From contig OZ024740.1 of the NCBI GenBank assembly GCA_964016885.1, positions 203,542,877-203,606,876 on the forward strand: a stretch of 64,000 nucleotides of DNA, in the 5' to 3' direction. The translations under genes and the position numbers were made by a program. The DNA comes from Eledone cirrhosa. Taxonomy: Eukaryota; Mollusca; Cephalopoda; Octopoda; Eledonidae. The stretch's first letter is position 1, and the number at the start of each line of letters is the position of its first letter. The notes beneath the pieces are model-generated. The model worked only from the letters and a program-made list of their open reading frames with translations, was not told the DNA's origin and did no database searches. Below are positions 56,467 to 64,000 of the stretch, one piece after another.

Positions 56467-57180
56467 GTAAAAACTAACACTCTCCCATCCCCTCTGGCTC
56501 TCGGCTGACTGCCACAGCCGTGATGGGTAGCAGTAAAATATGGGTCAGGCCATTGTTTTGGCTGACAGGGTGAACTGACTAAGCAAATTTCGTTGAAATC
56601 TGCGGTGGCTAATGGTCAACTTCCTTCGGACATGCGCTTGCGCAGGCCGGTGGGGGTGAATTGGTACTCACAGGGGAGCGGATGAAAAACCCCAAAACAC
56701 GCAATTCATCCGTTCCCATGTCGATCCAATTTGGATTGCCTCGGAAACATAACCTTATTATTTAACAAGCTGTCTGATGATGACACGACACTCGCACACA
56801 GAACAGTGTCGTCATTGAAATATATATCACAGCATTATTATTAAAGGACTTGAACATCTGAAACTACTTCGCTTTTCCTTATTCGATATTTACTCCGTCA
56901 CTCCTATGTGGAAAAAGTACGTTGAGTGCTTGAATTGAATTGCATCAATATTTACCCTAATATATATATATAAAACCCTAATATATATATATAAAACCCT
57001 TTTTTCCCACTACAAGCCGAATATTACATAAAAGAGGGACCCCCCCCCCAACTATATAAACCTCAATCTAATTAGAAAAATATAAAAACATATATTAATA
57101 ACCTTAAATTACCACACTAATAATGGAAAGATATGCTGATGAGAATAGGTGCAAATATGCGATAATGAATGTGTCTAAAA
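56467..57180. other. Intergenic sequence, nothing recognised
   Basis: A GC-richer piece (56490-56760) with CGGACATGCGCTTGCGCAGG, then AT-rich sequence with a CCCTAATATATATATATAAA duplication near 56955-56995. Confidence 0.4.
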
Positions 57181-57590
57181 ACGTCCATAAGTATGTATAT
57201 ATATGTGAAAATGTATATAAATAAGTAAATATATATATATATGTTTGATGTGTATAGTTAGATGTAAGTGTATTCATGTATTAAAGTGCTTATATATATA
57301 TATAGATATATATAGATGTGTATGTATATGTATATATGTACACATAGACTAGAGTATGTATGTATATATGTGTGTGTCTATACGTGTGTATATAAAGATA
57401 AGTTGAGTATGAAAATGTATACACATGAACGCGTATGTATGTACATGAATACATGTGTGTATATATATATATGTATGCATGTGTATATGTATGTAAGTAT
57501 GAACATGTTACTATGTGAATGTGAGTATATGTATTTTGTAGAGGTGTGCAAATATATTTGTGTGTGAATGCGTGGGTGAAAGGATACGTA
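57180..57590. repeat. TA/TG-rich low-complexity tract
   Basis: ATGTATATATGTG-type sequence throughout. Frames of 70-83 codons on both strands are compositional. Confidence 0.85.
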
Positions 57591-57599
57591 CACTTGAAA

Positions 57600-58250
57600 G
57601 AAAAATTTAAGTCTGAATGTTAATTAAGTGCAAACACAAAACCAACCACGCATATCTTTACTATCTCTAATCCTTCTATAGATTTAGAAAAATAACCAAT
57701 AATATATTCTATAAAAATGTCAAAACAACAGATGGGAATCTAATTACTCACTGCCACCAAAAATTCTCACTGCTATCAAAAAACCACTCCCTCAACTATT
57801 CTTCTAACAACTTCACCCCTCCCTCCTAATATTCTCTATAAAAACCAAATAGGTCCTCAGTAATATTATTCTGATGAAATGACAGTAAATAATAACATTG
57901 AAATATTGAAGAATGTCTGCATAACTAAAACTTTGTAGATAGCAGCTGTTTTCAGGTTATGTAACTGTTATAGAAACACGTGTCAATAAATTCCTTTCAA
58001 CTAAACTGTATCCATTCAAATCTTTCTATATATATATATATATATTGTCTCTCTTTTCCTCTCTTTACGTTGCATTACTTGCATTACTACCATGTTGTTT
58101 GTTTCCTTTCCTCTGTTTTCCTCTGTCCCGATAACTTAATTTAGTTATCGCTCGCAAAGATTTTATGTATCTAGTCTTTAATGCGAAGAAATACCAATGA
58201 TAATCAGCAGACTACTGATGACGGACATTCTTGTTTCTCGGTCTATTTTT
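57600..58250. other. AT-rich intergenic sequence, nothing recognised
   Basis: It resembles an AT-rich retroelement 3' region (GAAATGACAGTAAATAATAA, CAATAAATTCCTTTCAACTA) but no coding end was found. Confidence 0.35.
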
Positions 58251-58251
58251 A

Positions 58252-58279
<28 letters not shown>

Positions 58280-58286
<7 letters not shown>

Positions 58287-58446
58287 ATGCTTTGGGAGGG
58301 TCATGTTGCCAATAAGAAACACACGCACCAGTTGCTTTCACTTCAATTTATTATAAATTAAATTTATAAATTTATAAATTGAAGTGAAAGCAACTGGTGC
58401 GTGTGTTTCTTATTGGCAACATGACCCTCCAAAAGCATAACAATAT
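58280..58446. repeat. Inverted repeat with ~68-bp arms (repeat F hairpin)
   Basis: GGGAGGGTCATGTTGCCAAT, AAGAAACACACGCACCAGTT and GCTTTCACTTCAATTTAT on the left are mirrored after an AT-rich loop near 58350-58372, ending ATGACCCTCCAAAAGCATAA. One base differs near the tip (GGGAGGG against CCTCCAA). A single-armed relative is at 48640-48735. Confidence 0.93.
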
Positions 58447-58519
58447 CGGTTTCAACACACGTTTTCAGATAAAGAATTTTGCGAAACAAATTCAGAAACG
58501 AAATATATATATATATATT

Positions 58520-58880
58520 TATTAAAATAACAGATTAAAGTTTAAGTAAAGAATCGTTGCTTTCACCCTTAACGGGATCTTCTGAAACTAACAAAGTCAA
58601 TCTGTGAACGCAGAAGTGAATATTTAATAAAACGTTGCAACCGGAGGAAGACAGGAAGACTATACTTTGGTTCGTGGAAACGTTCCCTGGCAATGAACGG
58701 GAAAAAACGAATATAATACACGTACGTCATTATTTGGAGCGTTGAAAAACAATTACACACAAAGACAAAACCACGTTTATAGTATAAAAGAAGTCGTAGA
58801 CTAATATTCTATTAGGTGGTTCATAGAGACGTTCTTTGGCAATGAACGAAAAAAACGAAGATAATACGGTTCTTATATAT
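58520..58880 (+). repeat. Repeat E, copy 1
   Basis: AAAGAATCGTTGCTTTCACC, CTTAACGGGATCTTCTGAAA, ACTTTGGTTCGTGGAAACGT and CAAAGACAAAACCACGTTTA are shared with 60035-60335 and, inverted, with 60510-60650 and 62090-62270. Confidence 0.82.
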
Positions 58881-58941
58881 TTGATATATATTTGTCCTTA
58901 TCGAGCCCACTTTGGAATTTAGTCTTCAAATTTATTATTAT

Positions 58942-58949
<8 letters not shown>

Positions 58950-58984
<35 letters not shown>
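58950..58984. repeat. (TA)n microsatellite
   Basis: About 17 TA units next to the inverted repeat at 58985. Confidence 0.9.
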
Positions 58985-58987
<3 letters not shown>

Positions 58988-59236
58988 ATAAATTAACGGA
59001 GGCATAGGCCCTCGCTATATTTTTAATTATCGTGTCTATAGTCTGCCTTTCATAGGTTATAGATTCCATACACTGGTGGTTTTTTCCCTGTATTATTGAT
59101 AACGCACTATATATCTCTCTCTGGTGTGTTACTTTCTCAACATATTGTATTTTAAAGAGCTCAGGATCTCTTCTCCTTTGAGCACATTATTTACAGGGAA
59201 TAGCGAGGGCCTATGCCTCCGTTAATTTATCGTGAT
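58985..59236. repeat. Inverted repeat of ~32 bp around a 190-bp segment
   Basis: ATCACGATAAATTAACGGAG with GCATAGGCCCTCGCTAT at 58982-59020 is mirrored by ATAGCGAGGGCCTATGCCTC with CGTTAATTTATCGTGAT at 59200-59236. Confidence 0.9.
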
Positions 59237-59690
59237 ATTTCGCTCCTAATAACAGTCTTTCCTATCTCTGTTTGGTTGAGCACACTTCTCTGAGTGGCTT
59301 TGGGCTGCCCTTTCTAGCAGTTCGTCCCTCAGAGGCCACTGGTTCACTGCCCTTAAACACGCTGTGACTTCTCTCTCCCACGTGTAGCTGGACAGTCAAT
59401 TTTAAAATTCTCTTAGTGTTGTCTGAAATGTATAGCCTTACACACGCTGATGAACCGAGACTAGACCATTTCGTTCAACAAATTTTTGGTGAAACATATC
59501 TTTGGATTTGTACGTGTGTTATATAGTTATAGAGGTATTTATTTACGCTTTAATTTATATTTTTAATTATCGTGTCTATAGTCTGCCTTTCATAGGTTAT
59601 AGATTCCATACACTGGTGGTTTTTTCCCTGTATTATTGATAACGCACTGTATATCTCTCTCTGGTGTGTTACCTTTTCAACATATTGTAT
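59018..59690. repeat. ~135-bp direct duplication
   Basis: TATTTTTAATTATCGTGTCT with CCATACACTGGTGGTTTTTT and CTCTGGTGTGTTAC occurs at 59018-59153 and again at 59558-59690 with only one or two changes. The second copy leads into a TA tract. Confidence 0.9.
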
Positions 59691-59749
59691 ATATATAAAT
59701 ATATATATATATATACATATATATATAGTAATAATAATAAATTGCACTC

Positions 59750-59930
59750 AGTGCTCTTGTGGGAGCCCCCACATGGACACACTGGAAGAGGAATTCCAAG
59801 GTTAACGTATGTTGATGCCCTAAGGACAGACACTGATCTGTTGGAGACGCAGGACATGGCATCGATAATGAGGGCCAGAGACCGCTGGAGAGAACTCGTC
59901 CATGGATCTCGGGAATTTTACCCGCCCTAT
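59750..59930 (+). pseudogene. LINE C-terminus fragment between TA tracts
   Basis: The plus strand reads LLWEPPHGHTGRGIPRLTYV, DALRTDTDLLETQDMASIMR and ARDRWRELVHGSRE, the C-terminal end of a LINE protein. (TA)n tracts border it on both sides. Confidence 0.72.
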
Positions 59931-59957
59931 ATATATATATATATATATATATATCCG

Positions 59958-60026
<69 letters not shown>
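59930..60026. repeat. (TA)n microsatellites with two CCGCCC islands
   Basis: TA runs with CCGCCCTATATA at 59922 and 59955, the second run about 60 bp long. Confidence 0.93.
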
Positions 60027-60032
<6 letters not shown>

Positions 60033-60335
60033 TAACATTAAAGTTTAAACAAAGAATTGCTGCTTTCACCCTTAACGGGATCCGGGATCTTCTGAAACAA
60101 AAAAAAATCAATCTGTGATCGCAGAAGTAAATATTTCGAAAAACGTTGTAACCGAAGGAAAACAGGAAGACGATACTTTGGTTCGTGAAGACGTTCCCTG
60201 GCAATGAACGGAAAAAAGCGAAGATAATACGTCGTTATGCGGAGCGGTGAGAGCAATTACACGCAAAGACAAAACCACGTTTATTTTATAAATGGAGTCG
60301 TAGACTAAAATTCTATTTAGGAAACCGAATGATTC
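60027..60335 (+). repeat. Repeat E, copy 2
   Basis: AAAGAATTGCTGCTTTCACC, GATACTTTGGTTCGTGAAGA and CGCAAAGACAAAACCACGTT match copy 1. Confidence 0.82.
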
Positions 60336-60504
60336 TCGGCTTCAGAATTAAGAATAATGTAAATAAATTAGTAGAACGAAAATGACAGAGGTTATTAAAA
60401 TCATAAAAGTAATAATAATTAAATATATACATACACACATCCATAAACGTACATACACGTGCATACGCGAAAACACCTGCAATGCATGCATTTACATGCA
60501 CATA

Positions 60505-60717
60505 CACATAAACGTTTTTCGAAATATTTACTTCTGCGTTGACAGATTGATGTTTTTAGTTTCAGAAGATCCCGTTAAAGGTGAAAGCAGCGATTCTTTG
60601 CTTAAACTTTAATCTGTTATTTTAATAATATTTGCTCTAAGGTTCTTATATATTTAATTTATATTTATCCTTATCGAGCCCTCTTTGGATTTTAGTTTTC
60701 ACATTTATTATTATTAC

Positions 60718-60720
<3 letters not shown>
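60505..60720 (-). repeat. Repeat E, partial inverted copy 3
   Basis: CGTTTTTCGAAATATTTACT and GAAGATCCCGTTAAAGGTGA with AGCAGCGATTCTTTGC are the reverse complement of copies 1 and 2. Confidence 0.75.

Positions 60721-60798
<78 letters not shown>
60721..60798. repeat. (TG)n microsatellite
   Basis: About 32 TG units preceded by a short TA tract. Confidence 0.95.
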
Positions 60799-60799
<1 letters not shown>

Positions 60800-60800
<1 letters not shown>

Positions 60801-61237
60801 ATTATATTTGTTTTGCGTATGGGGATTTGTACTCAGAACGCAAAGACTTTTATTTATTCGACAAATTTCAATTCGGTTATATAATGTTTGCAATAACAAA
60901 AAGAAAAAGAAAGAGGGAAAAAAATTAAATGACGAAAGTAAGTAAAAGGTTTAGGGCAAGGGAAGGGAGAAAGACAATGTTTAAATAAAAGAAGAGAGGA
61001 AAGAAAACTGTGTGGAAACATAAGAAGGAATACCAAACAGTACTAAAACAAACAAACAAACAAATCCTTGTTTAAAACAGTAAAGAAAATGCAAAGGAAG
61101 GGGTGAACAACCGAGCCAACACCAGATCAAAAGACAGCAGCGAGGGGTACTGGGCGACCTCTCTAATTACTTTTGAAGCAAGCCAGCACACTCGCAGCGT
61201 TGCCTCGAGTGATGGCGAGGCTAATGCGCCGGAACAG
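60800..61237. other. Intergenic sequence, nothing recognised
   Basis: A-rich sequence near 60890-61075 (AAACAAACAAACAAACAAAT). The last 100 bp are GC-richer and lead into the LINE fragment. Confidence 0.4.
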
Positions 61238-61573
61238 TCAAGCGCACTCGCGAGCCGCCAGTGAAGAGAGGAACCTCACAGTCAGCGGCCCGACTCCCCC
61301 AAACGTCTCGAAAGCCACAGGCTGAAAAATGTAGCTGGCCGACAGATCAGAATATTTGAGGGTCTTACTCCGTTCGGCTGCGGAAGCTGTGGCTCTCGCC
61401 CTAACTGCAGCATCCAAGATGTGGGAAAGAGCAAAAGAGTCACTAACAGTGACGTCCCAGACAAGGCACCTGCCTCTCGACCAGGGACACAGAGTAAGGA
61501 CGTCAGGTCTTTTGCCGTCACTTCCGGACAATCCAGATGGTTCCAAGACTGAGGGGATGTTCGCCCGAGCCAA
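61238..61573 (-). pseudogene. LINE C-terminal fragment (RPDxL...W..GR domain)
   Basis: The minus strand, 111 codons open: LSGSDGKRPDVLTLCPWSRG, RCLVWDVTVSDSFALSH and YIFQPVAFETFGGVGPLT. I recognise the RPDG(L/V)T..PW..G..L.WD.T pattern found at the C-terminus of some LINE proteins, probably a restriction-like nuclease region. The frame is open but the rest of the element is absent. Confidence 0.6.
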
Positions 61574-61579
61574 AGCTCT

Positions 61580-62085
61580 CTTTATATAGATATTTTTATA
61601 TATATGTGGGTGTTTATGTATATGTATGTATATGTATATTTATATATGTATGTGTGTGTGTATATATATATATGGATTATCGTTGGATTGTGTATGTGTT
61701 GCTGTATGTTTTGTATATGTATATATATATGAGTCTGTATGTGTGTTTGCACGTATGTATGGTGTGTAGTTGTGGACATAGGGTTTTGGTATATGTACAT
61801 TTGGTGAACATATGTGTATTTACCTATAAGTATGTGTGTGTGTGCGTTATATACGCATTCATGCGTGTATATTTATATATGTATATATAATTATATGTAT
61901 ATATACACACACACACACATATTTATATGTGTATTTGGTGTATACGTCCGTATGTGTGTTGGTATATGTGTCGTGCCGGTTTACGTACGTGTGCGCGTGT
62001 TTATGTGTACGAGCATGTTATATGCATGCATGGCATGTGTTTTGCGTATGCACGTGTATGTACGTATAAAGATGTGAGCATGTAT
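61580..62085. repeat. TA/TG-rich low-complexity tract
   Basis: ATGTATGTGTGTGTATATAT-type sequence. The frames over it are compositional. Confidence 0.85.
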
Positions 62086-62089
62086 ATAT

Positions 62090-62272
62090 TTAATTATTAT
62101 TACTTTTATGATTTTAATAACCTCTGTCATTTTCTTTCAACTAATATATTTACATTATTCTTAACTTCGAAACCGAGAATCATTCGGGTTCCTGAATAGA
62201 ATATTAGTCTAATGACTCCATTTATACCATAAACGTGGTTTTTTGTCTTTGCATGTAATTGTTCTCAACCGC
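62090..62272 (-). repeat. Repeat E, inverted copy 4, body
   Basis: CGAGAATCATTCGGGTTCCT, ACCATAAACGTGGTTTTTTG and TCTTTGCATGTAATTGTTCT match copies 1 and 2 in reverse. It is joined on its 5' side to a tRNA-like head. Confidence 0.72.
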
Positions 62273-62274
62273 TA

Positions 62275-62352
62275 CAAGGAATCAAACCTTGTATTCCTCA
62301 AATCCCGACTGAGTAGTCTGTACCATTGAGCTAAACGACCTGTACAACAGTT
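62275..62352 (-). other. tRNA-like sequence (SINE head or tRNA pseudogene)
   Basis: On the minus strand TTTAGCTCAATGGTACAGAC resembles an A box, CTCAGTCGGGATTTGAG folds as an anticodon stem with a 7-base loop (GGG at the anticodon position), and CAAGGTTTGATTCCTTG forms a T arm with a B-box-like GGTTTGATTCC. The acceptor and D stems do not pair well, so it is not a working tRNA. It joins directly to the body of repeat E. Confidence 0.55.
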
Positions 62353-63100
62353 TCTGTTTTAAATAGAAGCTAAAGATCAGCATCTCAATGTGACAACATT
62401 GAGATGTTGTAATGTTCGACACTTTGCATGAATATATTCTGAGAAAGCAAATGTTAGAAATTCTTGCATAATGATTGGCAAGCCTACTTTAGTAGTAATT
62501 TAATACTTTTAATATTAACTTTATGTGTTAGTATATTCTGGGCAATATATGTCTCTGTGTGTTTGTGTGAATGGTTATGTAGCTGTCATATATGTGTGCG
62601 TGCAAATACACTGTATATAAGATCAATCATTGTCTTATCAAGTGCGTGTATAAGTTGATGTTATCTCTCTTTTACTCACTGCCTCCGTCACTCTCGCTCT
62701 CCCCATCTCTCACTATTATAAGTAAACGGGAGTCCACGCGCTGGCCGCCCGACGAAAAGAATAGAGAGGATGGTGAGGGAGGTGCATTGGAAGAGCCATT
62801 CCAGCTTGCGAGGATCACACCTACGGGTAGTCAACTATGTGCCGATGGTGGTAAGTAGGGAGGAGGTCCTAGGGCCAAGGACATCAGAAGTCTCAACTGC
62901 TATGGGCTCGACCGCAAACCTGTCGAAGAGCGACCGATATTTGGAAAGTTTACCCTCCTTGGTCCGAAGTGCAACAAAGCCTGGATTATTCACAGAATGC
63001 ACCAGGTTGCCGCTGGAGAAAGTTACACATTTACAATTCTAGCTCAAATAATACAAAAATCTAGCTAATTCTAGCCATAAATGATGCTAAACTTGGCTAT
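62353..63100. other. Intergenic sequence with an unrecognised GC-richer segment
   Basis: 62380-62410 holds a small stem (CATCTCAATG, loop, CATTGAGATG). 62725-63030 is GC-richer with open frames of 75-90 codons, but no domain was recognised. Confidence 0.4.
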
Positions 63101-63420
63101 AAAATCTTATTTGGAGTTAGCAACCCTGCTCTATTCATGACTTTCACAGCCCCCACGAGCATTTTATCTACACCTAGCTTCCAGATTATAGCAAAGGACT
63201 CTGTCGAAGGCTTTCTTCACATCTACAAATGCCACTACAGAGGCTCAGTCTTGGTTAGGTTGTTCTTCTGCAGGAAGTGGGTATCGGTGGTACACATATC
63301 TGTCATAAAACCGAACTGCATATCTGCTTGATTTGGTCTCACTTAACCTTCATGACCTGCTCCATCAACAATGAGTGTTCCAGTTGTTCGATCAACGAAA
63401 CAGCCTGTTCAAGAAATTAA
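63100..63420 (-). pseudogene. RTE LINE reverse transcriptase fragment
   Basis: The minus strand gives GFMTDMCTTDTHFLQKNNLT (compare GFVQGCTTDALFLVRQLQEK at 10020), then VKKAFDRVLCYNLEA in a second frame. It is frame-broken. This is the only RTE coding piece seen in the right half of the window. Confidence 0.6.
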
Positions 63421-63660
63421 AGTGCTAAGTGGCTGAACATTCCACAGACACGTGTACCTTTAACAGGCAGATTGAATGCAATACTGTAGCTCTGGTACTG
63501 TAGATTTGGATGGAGGATAGAAACTCCACTATAGGTACAACCAATCCGGCAGGCTTCCAAACAGTTTCCATCTAGTCAATTTCAACTACAAGACATGAGT
63601 TGATTCGTGCCCAAGATTCCACGCAGTGATATCGAGCCCGGGACCTGATAATTGCAGACC
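63420..63660 (-). repeat. SINE family B, inverted
   Basis: AGTGGCTGAACATTCCACAG with ACACGTGTACCTTTAACAGG and GAGCCCGGGACCTGATAATT. Confidence 0.5.
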
Positions 63661-63679
63661 TGTCAACTCTTCACGTCCG

Positions 63680-63900
63680 ACAGGGAGATCTCCCACCCAC
63701 TTTGGGGTAGGTGAGGGATGTCTTCTCTTGGGAAAATGGGTATAGCTTTCATTATATAAAATCTCCCCATTTTGCCTCATTTCTCCCCGTTTTTTGGCAC
63801 TTTTATTCATGGTACACCCCCGTTTGGGTTTTTGAGGTTGGCAGATCTGTAATTGTGAAGCGAACTTTAAAACCATTTGGCCATGCTACATCCACGTACA
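63680..63900 (+). repeat. Unnamed repeat, empty-site relative of 40690-40941
   Basis: AAAATCTCCCCATTTTGCCT with CATTTCTCCCCGTTTTTTGG is the reverse complement of the sequence that hosts the SINE at 40756-40927, here uninterrupted. Confidence 0.8.
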
Positions 63901-64000
63901 GGCGTTTAGACTTCTTTGTATTTATACAAATATATAAATAATACTCTATTTCACTCGTAACTGGCACTCCACTTCACAGTAATGGAATTTAAACGCTACT

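Noticed and set aside
62275..62352. Functional tRNA gene (anticodon GGG)
   Set aside because: The acceptor stem does not pair and the D stem is poor. It is joined to a dispersed repeat, so a SINE head or pseudogene is likelier.

Overview
The window is animal nuclear DNA, almost certainly from a cephalopod mollusc and most likely an octopus. Three things point that way: a spliced metazoan gene with large introns, dense tRNA-derived SINEs carrying the motif GGGGTCGATAAAATAAAGTA, and many RTE-type LINE tails (GTTGGTGTTAGGAAGGGCAT ... GATGATGATG) of the kind familiar from octopus genomes. The species is inferred. No prokaryotic genes, operons or CRISPR arrays are present.

Positions 914-35882, minus strand: the 5' part of one host gene, POLE, the catalytic subunit of DNA polymerase epsilon. 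I placed 20 coding exons with GT/AG boundaries. They join into 2,673 nt, or 891 codons, with no stop or frame break. They cover the N-terminal domain, the three exonuclease motifs, the Fe-S cysteines and polymerase motifs A, B and C. The gene runs off the left edge, so the large C-terminal half lies outside the window. A perfect E2F palindrome plus a second E2F-like site sit 25-50 bp upstream of the start codon, as expected for an S-phase replication gene.

The POLE introns are packed with repeats: two SINE families, RTE LINE copies and their GATG tails, a mariner with intact terminal repeats, a piggyBac with intact TTAA boundaries, two TTAA-flanked MITE families, a further unnamed dispersed repeat, a foldback element and several minisatellites. 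The most striking is a 49-bp minisatellite abutting exon 18. Each unit carries a near copy of that exon's own splice acceptor.

Positions 36000-64000: no host gene was recognised. This part is a mosaic of retroelement remains: a Penelope-like element with an intact 569-codon reading frame framed by TA arrays, LINEs with restriction-like and AP-type endonucleases, LTR-retrotransposon pol remnants, more SINEs, hairpins, duplicated blocks and long TA, CA, CT and TG arrays. The GATG-tailed RTE 3' repeats, common in the POLE introns, were not seen beyond about 32.4 kb.

I found no new defence or metabolic system. The observations most worth following are the decoy-acceptor minisatellite, a SINE insertion with its empty site present elsewhere in the window, the TTAA MITE families related to the local piggyBac, a LINE-LINE chimera, and a repeat with a tRNA-like head.
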